From positions 310,001 to 374,000 of the forward strand of contig CAWJNV010000002.1 in the NCBI GenBank assembly GCA_963844325.1: 64,000 nt of DNA, in the 5' to 3' direction. The position numbers were made by a program, and so were the translations under genes. The notes beneath the pieces are model-generated. The model worked only from the letters and a program-made list of their open reading frames with translations. It had not been told where the DNA came from and ran no database searches. The first letter of the stretch is position 1; each line of letters opens with the position of its first letter. The stretch is from CADCTQ01 sp963844325 (GTDB taxonomy: Bacteria > Bacteroidota > Bacteroidia > Cytophagales > 172606-1). Of this stretch, positions 15,835 through 24,900 are shown one piece after another.

Positions 15835-18800
15835 TTACCGGTGCGCCACTTCCCCCACCAGGTCCCCGGCCGGCAGGGATTCCGCCGGTTGCCTGAGGGC
15901 CTGGAGGAGCACCTGCACGGGGTGCAGGGCCGTGCGTTGGGTGCCGTCCTTGATCTGGTGGCGGCAGGAAGTACCCGGGGCGCAGATGATCACCTCTTCC
16001 GGCTGCTTGCGCACGGTGGGAAAGAGCACCAACTCGCCGATCTGCTGGGATACGTGGTAGTGCTCCTTTTCGTAGCCGAACGAGCCGGCCATGCCGCAAC
16101 AGCCCGAAGGGATGAGTTCCACCGCGTAGTTTTGGGGCAAAGACAGAATCTTCTTGACCGGCACCAGCGAAGAGAGCGCCTTCTGGTGGCAGTGGCCGTG
16201 CAGCTTCACCAGGCGTTTTTCGGCGGTAAACTGCTCCCGCTGCAAATGCCCCTTGGCCAGTTCACTGGCTAAAAACTCCTCGATGAGCAGGCAGTTTTTC
16301 GCCAGTGCTTCGGCGGCCGGCTTCATCTCTTTTGGCACCAGCGACAGGTACTCGTCTCTGAACGTGAGAATGGCCGAAGGTTCGATGCCCACCAGCGGCG
16401 CCTGTTCGGTCACTACATCTTTAAGCAGTTGTACGTTCTCGATTGCCAGCTTCTTAGCCTGCTTGAGCAACCCTTTCGACAAGTACGTGCGGCCGCTCTC
16501 CTTATGGACGGGTATTTCTACCTGGTAGCCCAATCGTTCCAGCAACTCCACGGCCGCCTTGCCCACTTCCAGGTCATTGTAGTCGGTAAACTCGTCGCAA
16601 AACAAGTACACCTTTTTGGAAGGGAGACCGGAGACCGCAGGAAGGGAGACCGGAGAGCCGCCAACGGTTGTTTCCCGCTTCCGGTCTGCGGTCTGCGGTC
16701 TGCTTTTCTCCCTTTTCTTGAACCAGTGGTGCAGCGTGGTTTCCCCCAGCAGGGGAATGCTTCTTTCTTCGGCAAAGCCGGCTACGCGTTTGGCCAGTTT
16801 GGCCGTGAAGGCGTTGGTGAACACGAAGTTGTAGAGCCCCGGCACCAGCGAAGCCAGGCGGTTGAGGCGGGTGAAGTTGCCCACCAGCCAGCTTCGCAGC
16901 GGCACGCCGTTGGCCTGGTAGTACTGCTGCTGCCACTCGGCCTTGAGCTTGCCCACGTCCACGTTGGAAGGACATTCGGCCTTACAGCCCTTGCAGGAGA
17001 GGCACAAATCCATCACCTCCTTGATCTCCTGGTGGTCGAAGGGGTTGGGCTTGTCGGAACGGGTGAGCATTTCCCTGAGCATGTTGGCCCGGGCCCGCGT
17101 GGTATCGCGTTCGTCCTTGGTTGCCATGTACGAGGGGCACATGGTGCCGCCCATCAGGTGGCTCTTGCGGCAGTCGCCCGAGCCGTTGCACTGTTCGGCG
17201 TGCCGGAGAATGCCGCCTTCCCGGTCGAAGTCGAATACCGTGGCGTACTGCGGCGTGTCCTGCCCCGGCGTGTAGCGCAGGAACGTGTCCATCGGCGGGG
17301 TATCCACAATCTTGCCGGGGTTGAAGAGGCCCTGCGGGTCGAACAGCGCCTTGACCTGCTTGAACAGGTTGTAGTTGTGCTCACCTACCATGTAGGGAAT
17401 GAACTCGCCCCGCAGCCGCCCGTCGCCGTGTTCGCCCGACAGGCTGCCGTCGTACTTTTTCACCAGCACGGCAATCTCCCGGGCAATGGTGCGGAACAGC
17501 CGGTTGCCCTCGGCGGTTTTGAGGTTGATGATGGGCCGCAGGTGCAGTTCGCCCGAACCGGCGTGGGCGTAGTGCACCGAGTACAGGCCGTGCTTCTTGA
17601 GCACTTCGTTGAAATCGCGGATGTACGCCGGCAGGTCGAGCACGTCCACGGCGGTATCTTCAATCACGGCCACCGGCTTGGCGTCGCCGGGCATGTTGGT
17701 GAGCAGGCCCAGGCCCGCCTTGCGCAGCGTCCACACCTTCTTGATGTCTTCGCCGTACACGACCGGGTAGTGGTAGCCCAGGCCCTGGCTTTGCAGGTCG
17801 GCGACCAGCCGGGCAAACACGGCATCTACCTCCTCGCGGGTGTCGCGGGCCACCTCCACCACCAGGATGGCGCCGGGGTCGCCCTGCACGAAGAAGCGGT
17901 TTTTGCGCTGCTCAATGTTGTCCTTGGTGCATTCGAGAATGTAGTGGTCCATGAGTTCGCTGGCGCTGGGGCCGTACCCCACGGCCAGCAGGTTGGCCCG
18001 CAGCGACTCGTCGATGGTGTGGCAGTGGATGCACAGCAGGCCGCTCTCTTTCGGCGGCAGCGGAATCAGGTTCAGCTTGATCTCAGTGAGCAGGCACAGC
18101 GTCCCTTCCGAGCCGGCAATGAGTTTGCAGAGGTTAAACGGTTCGGCGCCCGGCGTAAACGGCTCGGTGTCGAGCAGCAGGTCGAGGGCGTAGCCGGTGT
18201 TGCGGCGGGGTACGCTCTTTTTGGGAAAATGCGCCCGGATTTCGGCCTGGTTGGCGGGTTCGGTCAGCAACTGCCGGAGTTGCCGGTAAATGCGGGTTTC
18301 CAGGTCATCCTTGGGTTTGAAGCCGCGTGGTACGGGCTGGCCGGGCGTCACGCCCAGGCACTTGGCTTCCAGTTCGGAAGGGGAGAGGGCCCGGAACGTC
18401 GTTTCGGTGCCGTCGGCCAGCAGGGCTTTGGCTTCCAGCAGGTGCTCCCGGGTGCTGCCGTACACAATGGAGTTGGAGCCGCAGGAGTTGTTGCCGACCA
18501 TGCCGGCGATCATGGCGCGGTTGGCCGTGGAGGTCTCCGGGCCGAACTGCAAGCCGTAGGGTTTGAGAAACAGGTTCAGTTCGTCGCGCACCACGCCCGG
18601 CTGCACCCGTACCCAGCGTTCCTGGGGGTTCACTTCCAGGATTTTGTTGAGGTGCTTGCCCGTGTCCACCACCAGGCCCGCCCCCACCACCTGCCCGGCC
18701 AGCGAGGTGCCGGCCGCCCGGGGAATGAGCGAAATCTTATGTTTGGCGGCAAAGGCCACCAGCTTTTGCAGGTCCGCAACCGACTTGGGAATGGCTACGG

Positions 18801-18918
18801 CCAGGGGCATTTCCCGGTAGGCCGAGGCGTCCGTGGCGTAGAGGGTACGCATGGTGGAGTCGAAGTGCAGTTCGCCTTTCAATTGCGAAGCCAGGGTACG
18901 GAGGGGTTCGGTAAGCAT
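15835..18918 (-). CDS. FAD-linked oxidase / 4Fe-4S dehydrogenase fusion (YdiJ / D-2-hydroxyacid dehydrogenase type)
   Basis: About 1027 residues from the ATG at 18918; the frame runs a little further to a TTG, but a promoter box overlaps that extension. N-terminal half: FAD-binding PCMH domain (IPRAAGTSLAGQVVGAGLVV, GMVGNNSCGSNSIVYG) and FAD-oxidase C-terminal domain (HAGSGELHLRPIINL, LSGEHGDGRLRGEF). Then two ferredoxin-like sites (CNGSGDCRKS ... MCPSYMAT and CLSCKGCKAECPSNVD), and CCG heterodisulfide-type domains (HGHCHQKAL, IPSGCCGMAGSFGYE). Such fusions oxidise D-lactate or D-2-hydroxyglutarate and pass electrons to the respiratory chain; substrate is inferred only. Between the Fe-S and CCG parts, residues about 739-767 are encoded by a palindromic repeat element (16612-16718), an in-frame insertion. 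Confidence 0.88.
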   Translation of the reverse strand: MLTEPLRTLASQLKGELHFDSTMRTLYATDASAYREMPLAVAIPKSVADLQKLVAFAAKHKISLIPRAAGTSLAGQVVGAGLVVDTGKHLNKILEVNPQERWVRVQPGVVRDELNLFLKPYGLQFGPETSTANRAMIAGMVGNNSCGSNSIVYGSTREHLLEAKALLADGTETTFRALSPSELEAKCLGVTPGQPVPRGFKPKDDLETRIYRQLRQLLTEPANQAEIRAHFPKKSVPRRNTGYALDLLLDTEPFTPGAEPFNLCKLIAGSEGTLCLLTEIKLNLIPLPPKESGLLCIHCHTIDESLRANLLAVGYGPSASELMDHYILECTKDNIEQRKNRFFVQGDPGAILVVEVARDTREEVDAVFARLVADLQSQGLGYHYPVVYGEDIKKVWTLRKAGLGLLTNMPGDAKPVAVIEDTAVDVLDLPAYIRDFNEVLKKHGLYSVHYAHAGSGELHLRPIINLKTAEGNRLFRTIAREIAVLVKKYDGSLSGEHGDGRLRGEFIPYMVGEHNYNLFKQVKALFDPQGLFNPGKIVDTPPMDTFLRYTPGQDTPQYATVFDFDREGGILRHAEQCNGSGDCRKSHLMGGTMCPSYMATKDERDTTRARANMLREMLTRSDKPNPFDHQEIKEVMDLCLSCKGCKAECPSNVDVGKLKAEWQQQYYQANGVPLRSWLVGNFTRLNRLASLVPGLYNFVFTNAFTAKLAKRVAGFAEERSIPLLGETTLHHWFKKREKSRPQTADRKRETTVGGSPVSLPAVSGLPSKKVYLFCDEFTDYNDLEVGKAAVELLERLGYQVEIPVHKESGRTYLSKGLLKQAKKLAIENVQLLKDVVTEQAPLVGIEPSAILTFRDEYLSLVPKEMKPAAEALAKNCLLIEEFLASELAKGHLQREQFTAEKRLVKLHGHCHQKALSSLVPVKKILSLPQNYAVELIPSGCCGMAGSFGYEKEHYHVSQQIGELVLFPTVRKQPEEVIICAPGTSCRHQIKDGTQRTALHPVQVLLQALRQPAESLPAGDLVGEVAHR
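16612..16718. repeat. Palindromic element of the GGAGACCGGAG family inside a coding sequence
   Basis: Left arm about 16619-16660 (GGGAGACCGGAGACCGC words) and right arm about 16676-16704 (TTCCGGTCTGCGGTCTGCGG words) pair imperfectly. The element is read through in frame by the minus-strand FAD/Fe-S dehydrogenase gene as a linker rich in Arg, Lys, Ser, Pro and Thr (PQTADRKRETTVGGSPVSLP). The same words occur in intergenic elements at 6176, 12673 and 53343. Confidence 0.8.
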
Positions 18919-18939
18919 GGGCGGGTTGGGAGTGCCGGG

Positions 18940-18947
18940 CAAAGATA
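18940..18947 (-). promoter_or_regulatory. -7 box of the FAD/Fe-S dehydrogenase gene
   Basis: On the minus strand the sequence reads TATCTTTG, an exact TAnnTTTG match. The expected start of transcription would be about 15 bases before the ATG at 18918. No -33 TTTG lies at the proper distance. It overlaps the alternative TTG start, which is therefore unlikely. Confidence 0.5.
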
Positions 18948-18983
18948 AGGGCAGTAGACCGGGTTTTTACACTATCAAAAAGA

Positions 18984-19076
18984 GAGACATAAGATTTTAG
19001 ACAGGAGACGGGAGACAACACGCTAACCCGTTGGCAGGGTTTGGTCTAATGTCTCCTGTCTAAAATCTTATGTCTC
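18984..19076. repeat. Palindromic element with perfect 26-bp arms, GAGACAGGAGAC family
   Basis: The arms 18984-19009 and 19051-19076 are perfectly complementary over 26 bases (begins GAGACATAAGATTTTAGACA). The loop of 41 bases is unrelated. Words of this family (TAGACAGGAGAC, GACATGAGATGTTAGAC) recur at 37119-37155, 47753-47785 and 50122-50236. It separates the FAD/Fe-S dehydrogenase promoter from the RidA-like gene. Confidence 0.9.
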
Positions 19077-19131
19077 TCCCGTGATAACACGGGGGCGGAC
19101 GAAAAAATTTGCGTGAAACGGAGAAAAGGCG

Positions 19132-19593
19132 TTACCGGGCCACGGCCACCACGGCAATCTCCACGTTGGCGTTGCCGGGCAGGGCCGCCACGCCTACGGT
19201 GGTGCGGGCCGGGTAGTCGCCGGTGAAGTAGCGGCCGTAAATTTCGTTCACCTTGGCAAAGTTGCCCACGTCCTTGAGGTAGATGGTGGTGTTGACCACG
19301 TCGGCGAAGCCCAGCCCGGCCGCCGCCAGGATGGCTTCAATGTTTTTCATCACCTGCGTCGTCTCCTGCTCGAAGCCGCCCGCCACCAGTTGGCGGGTCC
19401 TGGGGTCGAGGCCCACCTGGCCGGCCACGAACACGAAGCCGTTGGCCTTGATGGCCTGGCTGTAGGGAGCGGTGGGTACGGGGGCCTGGTCGGTTTTGAT
19501 CACCTGGCGGCCCCCCGGCGACTGGGCCAGGGCCGGGGCGGCAACGGACAAAAACAGCAGGGTGGGGGCAAAAAGAACGCGGAATGCGGGCAT
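19132..19593 (-). CDS. Exported RidA-family protein (YjgF/YER057c/UK114)
   Basis: 153 residues from the ATG at 19593 (MPAFRVLFAPTLLFLSV), chosen because it starts directly at a signal peptide ending ALAQ. The mature part is a full RidA domain: APVPTAPYSQAIKANGFVFV, GQVGLDPRTRQLVAGGFEQE, VNTTIYLKDVGNFAKVNEIY, and the conserved arginine in YPARTTVGVAALP that in cytosolic RidA binds the carboxylate of imine/enamine substrates. Cytosolic RidA protects PLP enzymes; here the signal peptide places the domain in the periplasm or outside, so its role is probably different and unknown. Confidence 0.85.
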   Translation of the reverse strand: MPAFRVLFAPTLLFLSVAAPALAQSPGGRQVIKTDQAPVPTAPYSQAIKANGFVFVAGQVGLDPRTRQLVAGGFEQETTQVMKNIEAILAAAGLGFADVVNTTIYLKDVGNFAKVNEIYGRYFTGDYPARTTVGVAALPGNANVEIAVVAVAR

Positions 19594-19740
19594 GGTAACT
19601 CGGATGGATAAGCGGTTTGAAAACGGATTATACACACTTCCCCCGAAGCAGGCAACCAGGGGGGACTGTTTTGGGCGTAAATTTTTTACCGCACCCCCCG
19701 GCTGCCGGCGTAAAATAAAAATCTTATATAATCGAAATAT

Positions 19741-19769
19741 TTTGTATAATTATACCAATACTATTTTTG
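19741..19769 (+). promoter_or_regulatory. Promoter of the first ECF sigma gene (TTTG ... TATTTTTG)
   Basis: TTTG at 19741-19744 and TATTTTTG at 19762-19769 are 17 bases apart in a strongly A/T-rich stretch (19710-19790). This suggests basal transcription of the sigma gene by the housekeeping sigma factor, about 30 bases upstream of the ATG at 19801. Confidence 0.6.
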
Positions 19770-19800
19770 ATAGTGTAAACATGATTACGGGTCGTACCGA

Positions 19801-20400
19801 ATGAAAAAAGAGGTTGGGGAACGGGTAGGGGAAGCCGCCTGCTGGGACGAGTTCAGGGGGGGCAGCCTGGAGGCATTCACGGCCTTGTACAATACCCACG
19901 TGCGTGCCCTGTACGGCTACGGCCGCAAGTTTACGCCCGACGCCGACCTGGTGGAAGACTGCATCCAGGACCTGTTCGTGGACCTGTGGAAGAAGCGGGA
20001 GGGGCTCGGTCCCACCGACTCGGCCAAGTACTACCTCTTTGCGGCCCTGCGCAACCGCATCATCCGCCAGAAGCAGACGGCCGCCAGACGCACCGCCGAA
20101 GCGTTCCCCGAAGAATACGAGTTTGAAATCACCCTTTCTCCCGAAGTCAGCCTCATCAACGACCAGGTGACGCGGGAGCAGCAACGCTACCTGGAGCACG
20201 CCCTCGGCAAACTGACCCGCCGGCAGCGGGAAGCCATCTACCTCAAATTTTTCGAATGCCTCTCCTACGACGAAGTCGCCCGGGTGATGCAACTCGAACT
20301 CCGCTCGGTGTACAACCTGGTTTCCAAAGCCATCGAAACCCTCAAGCACAACGCCCCCAAAGTTCTTATCGCGGTGTTGCTGCTGCTGCTGGGAAGATAA
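19801..20400 (+). CDS. RNA polymerase ECF sigma factor (SusCD regulator, first set)
   Basis: 199 residues. Region 2 is visible as ALYNTHVRALYGYGRKFTPDADLVEDCIQDLFVDLWKKREG (residues about 28-70) and region 4 as LEHALGKLTRRQREAIYLKFFECLSYDEVARVMQL (about 128-165) with its helix-turn-helix. It belongs to the Bacteroidota FecI-like group encoded next to fecR and susC genes. It should be released by the downstream FecR when the SusC receptor binds its ligand and then transcribe the fecR-susC-susD genes. A large nested palindrome lies between this gene and fecR. Confidence 0.92.
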   Translation: MKKEVGERVGEAACWDEFRGGSLEAFTALYNTHVRALYGYGRKFTPDADLVEDCIQDLFVDLWKKREGLGPTDSAKYYLFAALRNRIIRQKQTAARRTAEAFPEEYEFEITLSPEVSLINDQVTREQQRYLEHALGKLTRRQREAIYLKFFECLSYDEVARVMQLELRSVYNLVSKAIETLKHNAPKVLIAVLLLLLGR

Positions 20401-20402
20401 AA

Positions 20403-20691
20403 AAGGAGCGAGAAGCCAGGAGTGAGAAGCGAGAAGGAGGATCGGGAAGGAGGCTTGGGCCAGGCTCCGTTTCGAAGGAGGACAGGGTTTGGGAGGGATA
20501 GGGTTTAAACCCTATCCTACGGAGAGTACAGCGCTGGTTCTTCCGGTCATATGCGGCATCCTGGTCGCCATTATCACTAGGATAGGGTTTAAACCCTATC
20601 CCTCCCAAACCCTGTCCCCTTAACCGCATCCGCACCAAAGCGCCCTTCCCGATCCTCCTTCTCGCTTCTCACTCCTGGCTTCTCGCTCCTT
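20403..20691. repeat. Two-storey palindrome with perfect 47-bp outer and 39-bp inner arms
   Basis: Outer arms 20403-20449 and 20645-20691 are perfectly complementary over 47 bases and consist of GGAGCGAGAAGCCAGGAGTG-type words ending GATCGGGAAG. Inner arms 20480-20518 and 20579-20617 are perfectly complementary over 39 bases and consist of GGGTTTGGGAGGGATAGGG words with ATAGGGTTTAAACCCTAT. It starts right after the sigma-factor stop codon. The same inner family, nested in a different outer family, is at 12673-13021. Confidence 0.95.
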
Positions 20692-20852
20692 CAATCGCTC
20701 CCTTTCCTCCCGTCTTGCTTTTTCTCAAAAATTTTTCAGAAAAAATGGTGAAGTGCAAACGAGTCTTGTATTTACTATATAAGAGGCCCGGCGCCTGATG
20801 TTTCCGTTTCCCCGTTTCCGTTCTCCCCCGACCGTTAAACCCTGCTCGCCCG
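20692..20852 (+). promoter_or_regulatory. Probable control region of fecR-susC-susD, first set
   Basis: After the palindrome come an A-tract/T-tract (AAAAATTTTTC at 20727-20737) and GTCTTGTATTTACTATATAAG further on. ECF-dependent promoters in front of fecR genes in this phylum commonly have an A/T-tract followed by a GTCTT-like element, and a related A-tract precedes the second fecR. No experimental or alignment support is available here. Confidence 0.35.
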
Positions 20853-21887
20853 ATGGACTACCGATTGTATACAGCGGAAGATTTCGTGATGGACGAACAT
20901 TTTCAGCGGTGGGTAAAGGGCGGCAGTCCCGAGGTTGATGCGTTCTGGGAGGCGTGGCTGCGGGAGCACCCCGAATGCCGGTCCACCGTCCGGGAAGCCG
21001 AACGCATCCTGCGCGGGTTGCACTTCCGGTCCGACGCCCTCCCGCCCGAGCGGCAGGTCCGGATGTACAACCACATCCTGGGCGCCGTGCAAGCCTACGA
21101 GGCGGAGAAGCGCACGGCCCGGCGGGGACCGCTGCACCGGCTGGGAACGCGGTTGCCTTACTGGGCCGCCGCCGCCGTGGCCCTGCTGGTGGTCGCCGGG
21201 GTGGTGCTGTGGGCGTACCGCTACGGGCCGTACCGGCAGGTGCAATACGCCACCGGCTACGGACAGACGCAAACCGTGGCCCTGCCCGACGGGTCGGAAG
21301 TGGTGCTCAACGCCAACTCCGTGCTCCGGCACCCGGCCGACTGGCAGCCCGGCCGCCGCGAAGTGTGGCTGGAAGGCGAAGCCTTTTTCAAGGTGCGCAA
21401 ACGGACGCACGACCGGGCCCCGGCCCGGTTCACGGTGCATTCGGGCAGCCTGCGCGTGGAAGTGCTGGGCACCGAATTTACCGTGTCGGGGCGCGAAGAC
21501 CGCACCCGCGTCGTGCTCAGCGAGGGCAGCGTGCGGCTGGCCGTACCCGCCGCCACGGGCACCACCACCATCATGATGAAGCCCGGCGAACTGGTGGAAT
21601 ACCAGGAAGACAACGGGGCAGTGAACCACCGGGCCGTGAACACCGAGGTGTACCACTCCTGGAAGAGCCGGCGCTGGGTGCTCGAAGACGTTACCCTGCG
21701 GCAGGTGGCCGACCGGATCGAGGAGACCTACGGCGTGTCGGTACGCATTGCCGACCCACGCCTCGCCCGCGAACCCATGACCGGCGTGTTGCCCTCCGAA
21801 AGCCTCGACAAACTGCTCCGCGTGCTGTCGGCCACGTACGGCATCCGGGTGCAACAACAAGAAAACCAGCTCATCCTCAGCAAGTAA
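20853..21887 (+). CDS. FecR-family anti-sigma factor (first set)
   Basis: 344 residues. A cytoplasmic N-terminal part (residues 1-95, HFQRWVKGGSPEVDAFWEAWL) is followed by one membrane helix (WAAAAVALLVVAGVVLWAYRY, about residues 105-125), the periplasmic FecR domain (ATGYGQTQTVALPDGSEVVL, EGEAFFKV, VEVLGTEFTVSGRED) and a C-terminal DUF4974-type domain (RRWVLEDVTLRQVADRIEETYGVSV). The latter resembles an STN fold and is the usual contact with the receptor. It should hold the upstream ECF sigma inactive until the SusC-like receptor signals. Ends 75 bases before susC. Confidence 0.92.
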   Translation: MDYRLYTAEDFVMDEHFQRWVKGGSPEVDAFWEAWLREHPECRSTVREAERILRGLHFRSDALPPERQVRMYNHILGAVQAYEAEKRTARRGPLHRLGTRLPYWAAAAVALLVVAGVVLWAYRYGPYRQVQYATGYGQTQTVALPDGSEVVLNANSVLRHPADWQPGRREVWLEGEAFFKVRKRTHDRAPARFTVHSGSLRVEVLGTEFTVSGREDRTRVVLSEGSVRLAVPAATGTTTIMMKPGELVEYQEDNGAVNHRAVNTEVYHSWKSRRWVLEDVTLRQVADRIEETYGVSVRIADPRLAREPMTGVLPSESLDKLLRVLSATYGIRVQQQENQLILSK

Positions 21888-21962
21888 CCAAATACCCATT
21901 GCCCAATTCTCAATTCCCTCGAACTGCTATCTTCTAACCTTTCGTCAACTGATTACACCCGT

Positions 21963-24900
21963 ATGGAGAATCCCGTTTACTACTCCTGGACCAAGCGCGT
22001 ATTGCTGCTTGCCTGCCTGGCGCAGGCGCCGGCTTACGCCCAAGAACTGGCCGTGGCCTACAATCCGCCCGACGCCGGTCACCGCACGGTACAGAGCAAT
22101 TCCCAGTCGCTGAAGCACCTGCTGAAGGACCTGGAAGCCCGCTTTGGCATCTTTTTTACCTACAAGAACGCCACCCTCGAAGACAAGATCGTGCAGGTGG
22201 AAGAGGGGCTGCTGGCCGGCAATGCCTCCTGGAAGCAGGTAGAACCCGCCCTGGCCTCGCTGCTGGCCAAGCAGCAACTCAGATACCGCAAGATTGACAA
22301 CATTTACGTCATCTATACCGACGAAGACCGCATCAACTTCCGGCAACTGAAGCGCCGCGCCATCCAGACCGGCAGCCCCGACGCCGGCGGCGGCCTCGCC
22401 AACGTGCAACCCCAGATGGTGTTTGCCCGCCTGGGCTCCATCGAGCAGTACCTGCAAACCAAGGACATCCCGGTGACGGGCCGGGTAACGGCCGACGACG
22501 GCCAGGGATTGCCCGGGGTGAATGTACTCATCAAGGGTTCCAGCACCGGTACCACCACCGACGCCAGCGGCAGCTACAGCATCAACGTGCCCGACAACAA
22601 CGCCGTGCTGGTGTTCAGCTTCATCGGCTACGTAACCGAAGAAGTGCCCGTGGGGGGCCGCGCCTCGGTTGACGTAAAACTGCTGCCCGACATCCAGGCC
22701 CTCAACGAGGTGGTGGTGATCGGCTACGGTACCCAGCAGCGGAAAGACCTGGTGGGTGCCGTGGGCGTGGCTACGGCCAAGGACTTCGGCGAGGTGAACG
22801 TAAGCAACGCCCAGCAGTTGATCCAGGGCAAGATCGCCGGGGTACAGGTGGTGAACGGCGCCGGCCTGCCCGGCTCCAACGTAAACATCGTGGTGCGCGG
22901 GGTCGGCTCGTTCACCAATTCGGAAGCCCTGTACGTGATCGACGGGATCCAGGGCGGCGTGAATGAATTCAACGCCATACCGGCCTACGACATCGAAAGC
23001 ATCTCCGTGCTCAAAGACGCCTCGTCGGTAGCCATTTACGGCGCCCGGGGCGCCAACGGCGTAGTGATCATCACCACCAAACGCGCCAAAACCGGCGCCC
23101 CCCGGGTCACCTACAACGGCTACTACGGCTTTGCCAACCCGTGGAGAAAGCTCGACCTGATGAATGCCGGGCAGTACCTGGACCTGGTGACCGACATTAC
23201 CGGCAACAAGCTGACCGACAAACTGCAAACCGACGAGGTGCGGCGGGACGTAACCGACTGGCAGGACGCCATGTTCCGGACGGCCCAGCTCACCGAACAC
23301 AACGTGGGCATTTCGGGCGGTACCGATAAAGTGAGCTACCTGGTATCCAACACGTATTCCTACCAGGACGCCATCGTGGGCAACTTCAATTTCCAGCGTA
23401 ACACCCTGCGCGTGAACCTCGAAGAAAACGCCGGCAAGCGTTTCAAACTGGGCCAGCAGGCCATCTTCCGCTACACCGTAAACCGGGGCGAAACGCCGAG
23501 CTTCACCGAAGGCATCCGCATGCCGCCCTACGCGCCCATCTACGACCCGAGCAACCTGGGCGGCTTCTCCCGGGTGACATCCAACGCCGACCTCAACGAC
23601 GCGGCCAACCCCCTCACCGACGTGTTCCTGGCCGAGCGGCGGGAACGCGACGTGTTCTTCTTCACGCAGTTGTACGGCGAAGCCAAGATTTTCGAGTGGC
23701 TCCAGTTCCGCTCCCAGCTGGCGCTGAGCTTCAGCAACTACAACGGCTTCAACTACAAGCAGGCCCGGGCCAACGGCAACCTGACGCTGGGCAACAGCAT
23801 TGAAGAGTACTACGGGTTCGGCATCAACCCCATCCTGGAAAACTACTTCACCTTCAACAAACAATTCGGGGTCCACAGCCTCAACGTGATTGCGGGCAAT
23901 ACCTACATCAATGGCGGGGTGAGCCGCCGGATCGACCTGAACGGGGGCGGATTCCAGAGCGACGAACTCAAGAACGTGGCCTTTGCCGGCCAAACCAGCG
24001 TAACGGGCGGGAACGGCGGATTGCCCCAGGGCGGCGGCCTCTCGTACTTTACCCGCTTGCAGTACGGCCTGATGGACAAGTACCTGCTCACGGCCAGTCT
24101 CCGCCGCGACGGGAGCCCGGTGTTCCCGGCCGGCAACCGGTTCGCCACCTTCCCGGCCGTGGGCGTAGCCTGGAAGATCAGCGAAGAAGCGTTCATGAAA
24201 GGCATTTCGCTGATTTCCGAACTGAAGCTGCGGGCCAGCTACGGCATTACCGGTAACTCCAGCATCCCCCTGCAACGCGCCGTCATCTTCAAGGGCACCC
24301 CCACCAACATTGTGTACGCCCTCGGTGAAGGCGAAACAATGGTGAACGGCGCCACGATCAACCAACCCATCGACCCGAACACCAAGTGGGAAACCACCGT
24401 GCAGACGGACGTGGGCCTGGACGTGGGCTTGCTCAACAACCGCCTCAACTTCAGCTTTGATTACTACAACCGCGACAACAAAGACCTGCTCGTGGGCGTA
24501 CCCCTGTCGTTGTCTTCCGGCTTCGGCGGACCCAACGACCGGGTGGGCACCGTGGTCCGCAACGCCGCCACGGCCTTCAACCGGGGGTTCGAAGCTTCCC
24601 TCGGTTTCCAGGGCGAAGCAGGGGGGCTCACCTACAACATCGGGGGCAACCTGGCCTACAACCAGAACAAAGTCGTGTCGCTGGGCGCCGGCCAGCCCTT
24701 CAACAACGGCAACGTGAACGGCGGTTACCAGGCCACCCGTACCGAGATCGGCCAGCCCATCGGTGCCTTCTACGGGTATAAGATAGACCGCGTGGCTTCT
24801 ACGCAGCAGGAGGTAGACCAGCTCGACCAGATGGCCCGCGAAAGAACCGGCAAAACGGATGCCGTGTACCAGGACAAACTGCTCCCCGGCGACATCATCT

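Noticed and set aside
16429..18948. Plus-strand open frame opposite the FAD/Fe-S dehydrogenase gene
   Set aside because: The minus-strand protein has multiple catalytic and cluster-binding motifs; the plus-strand frame has none.
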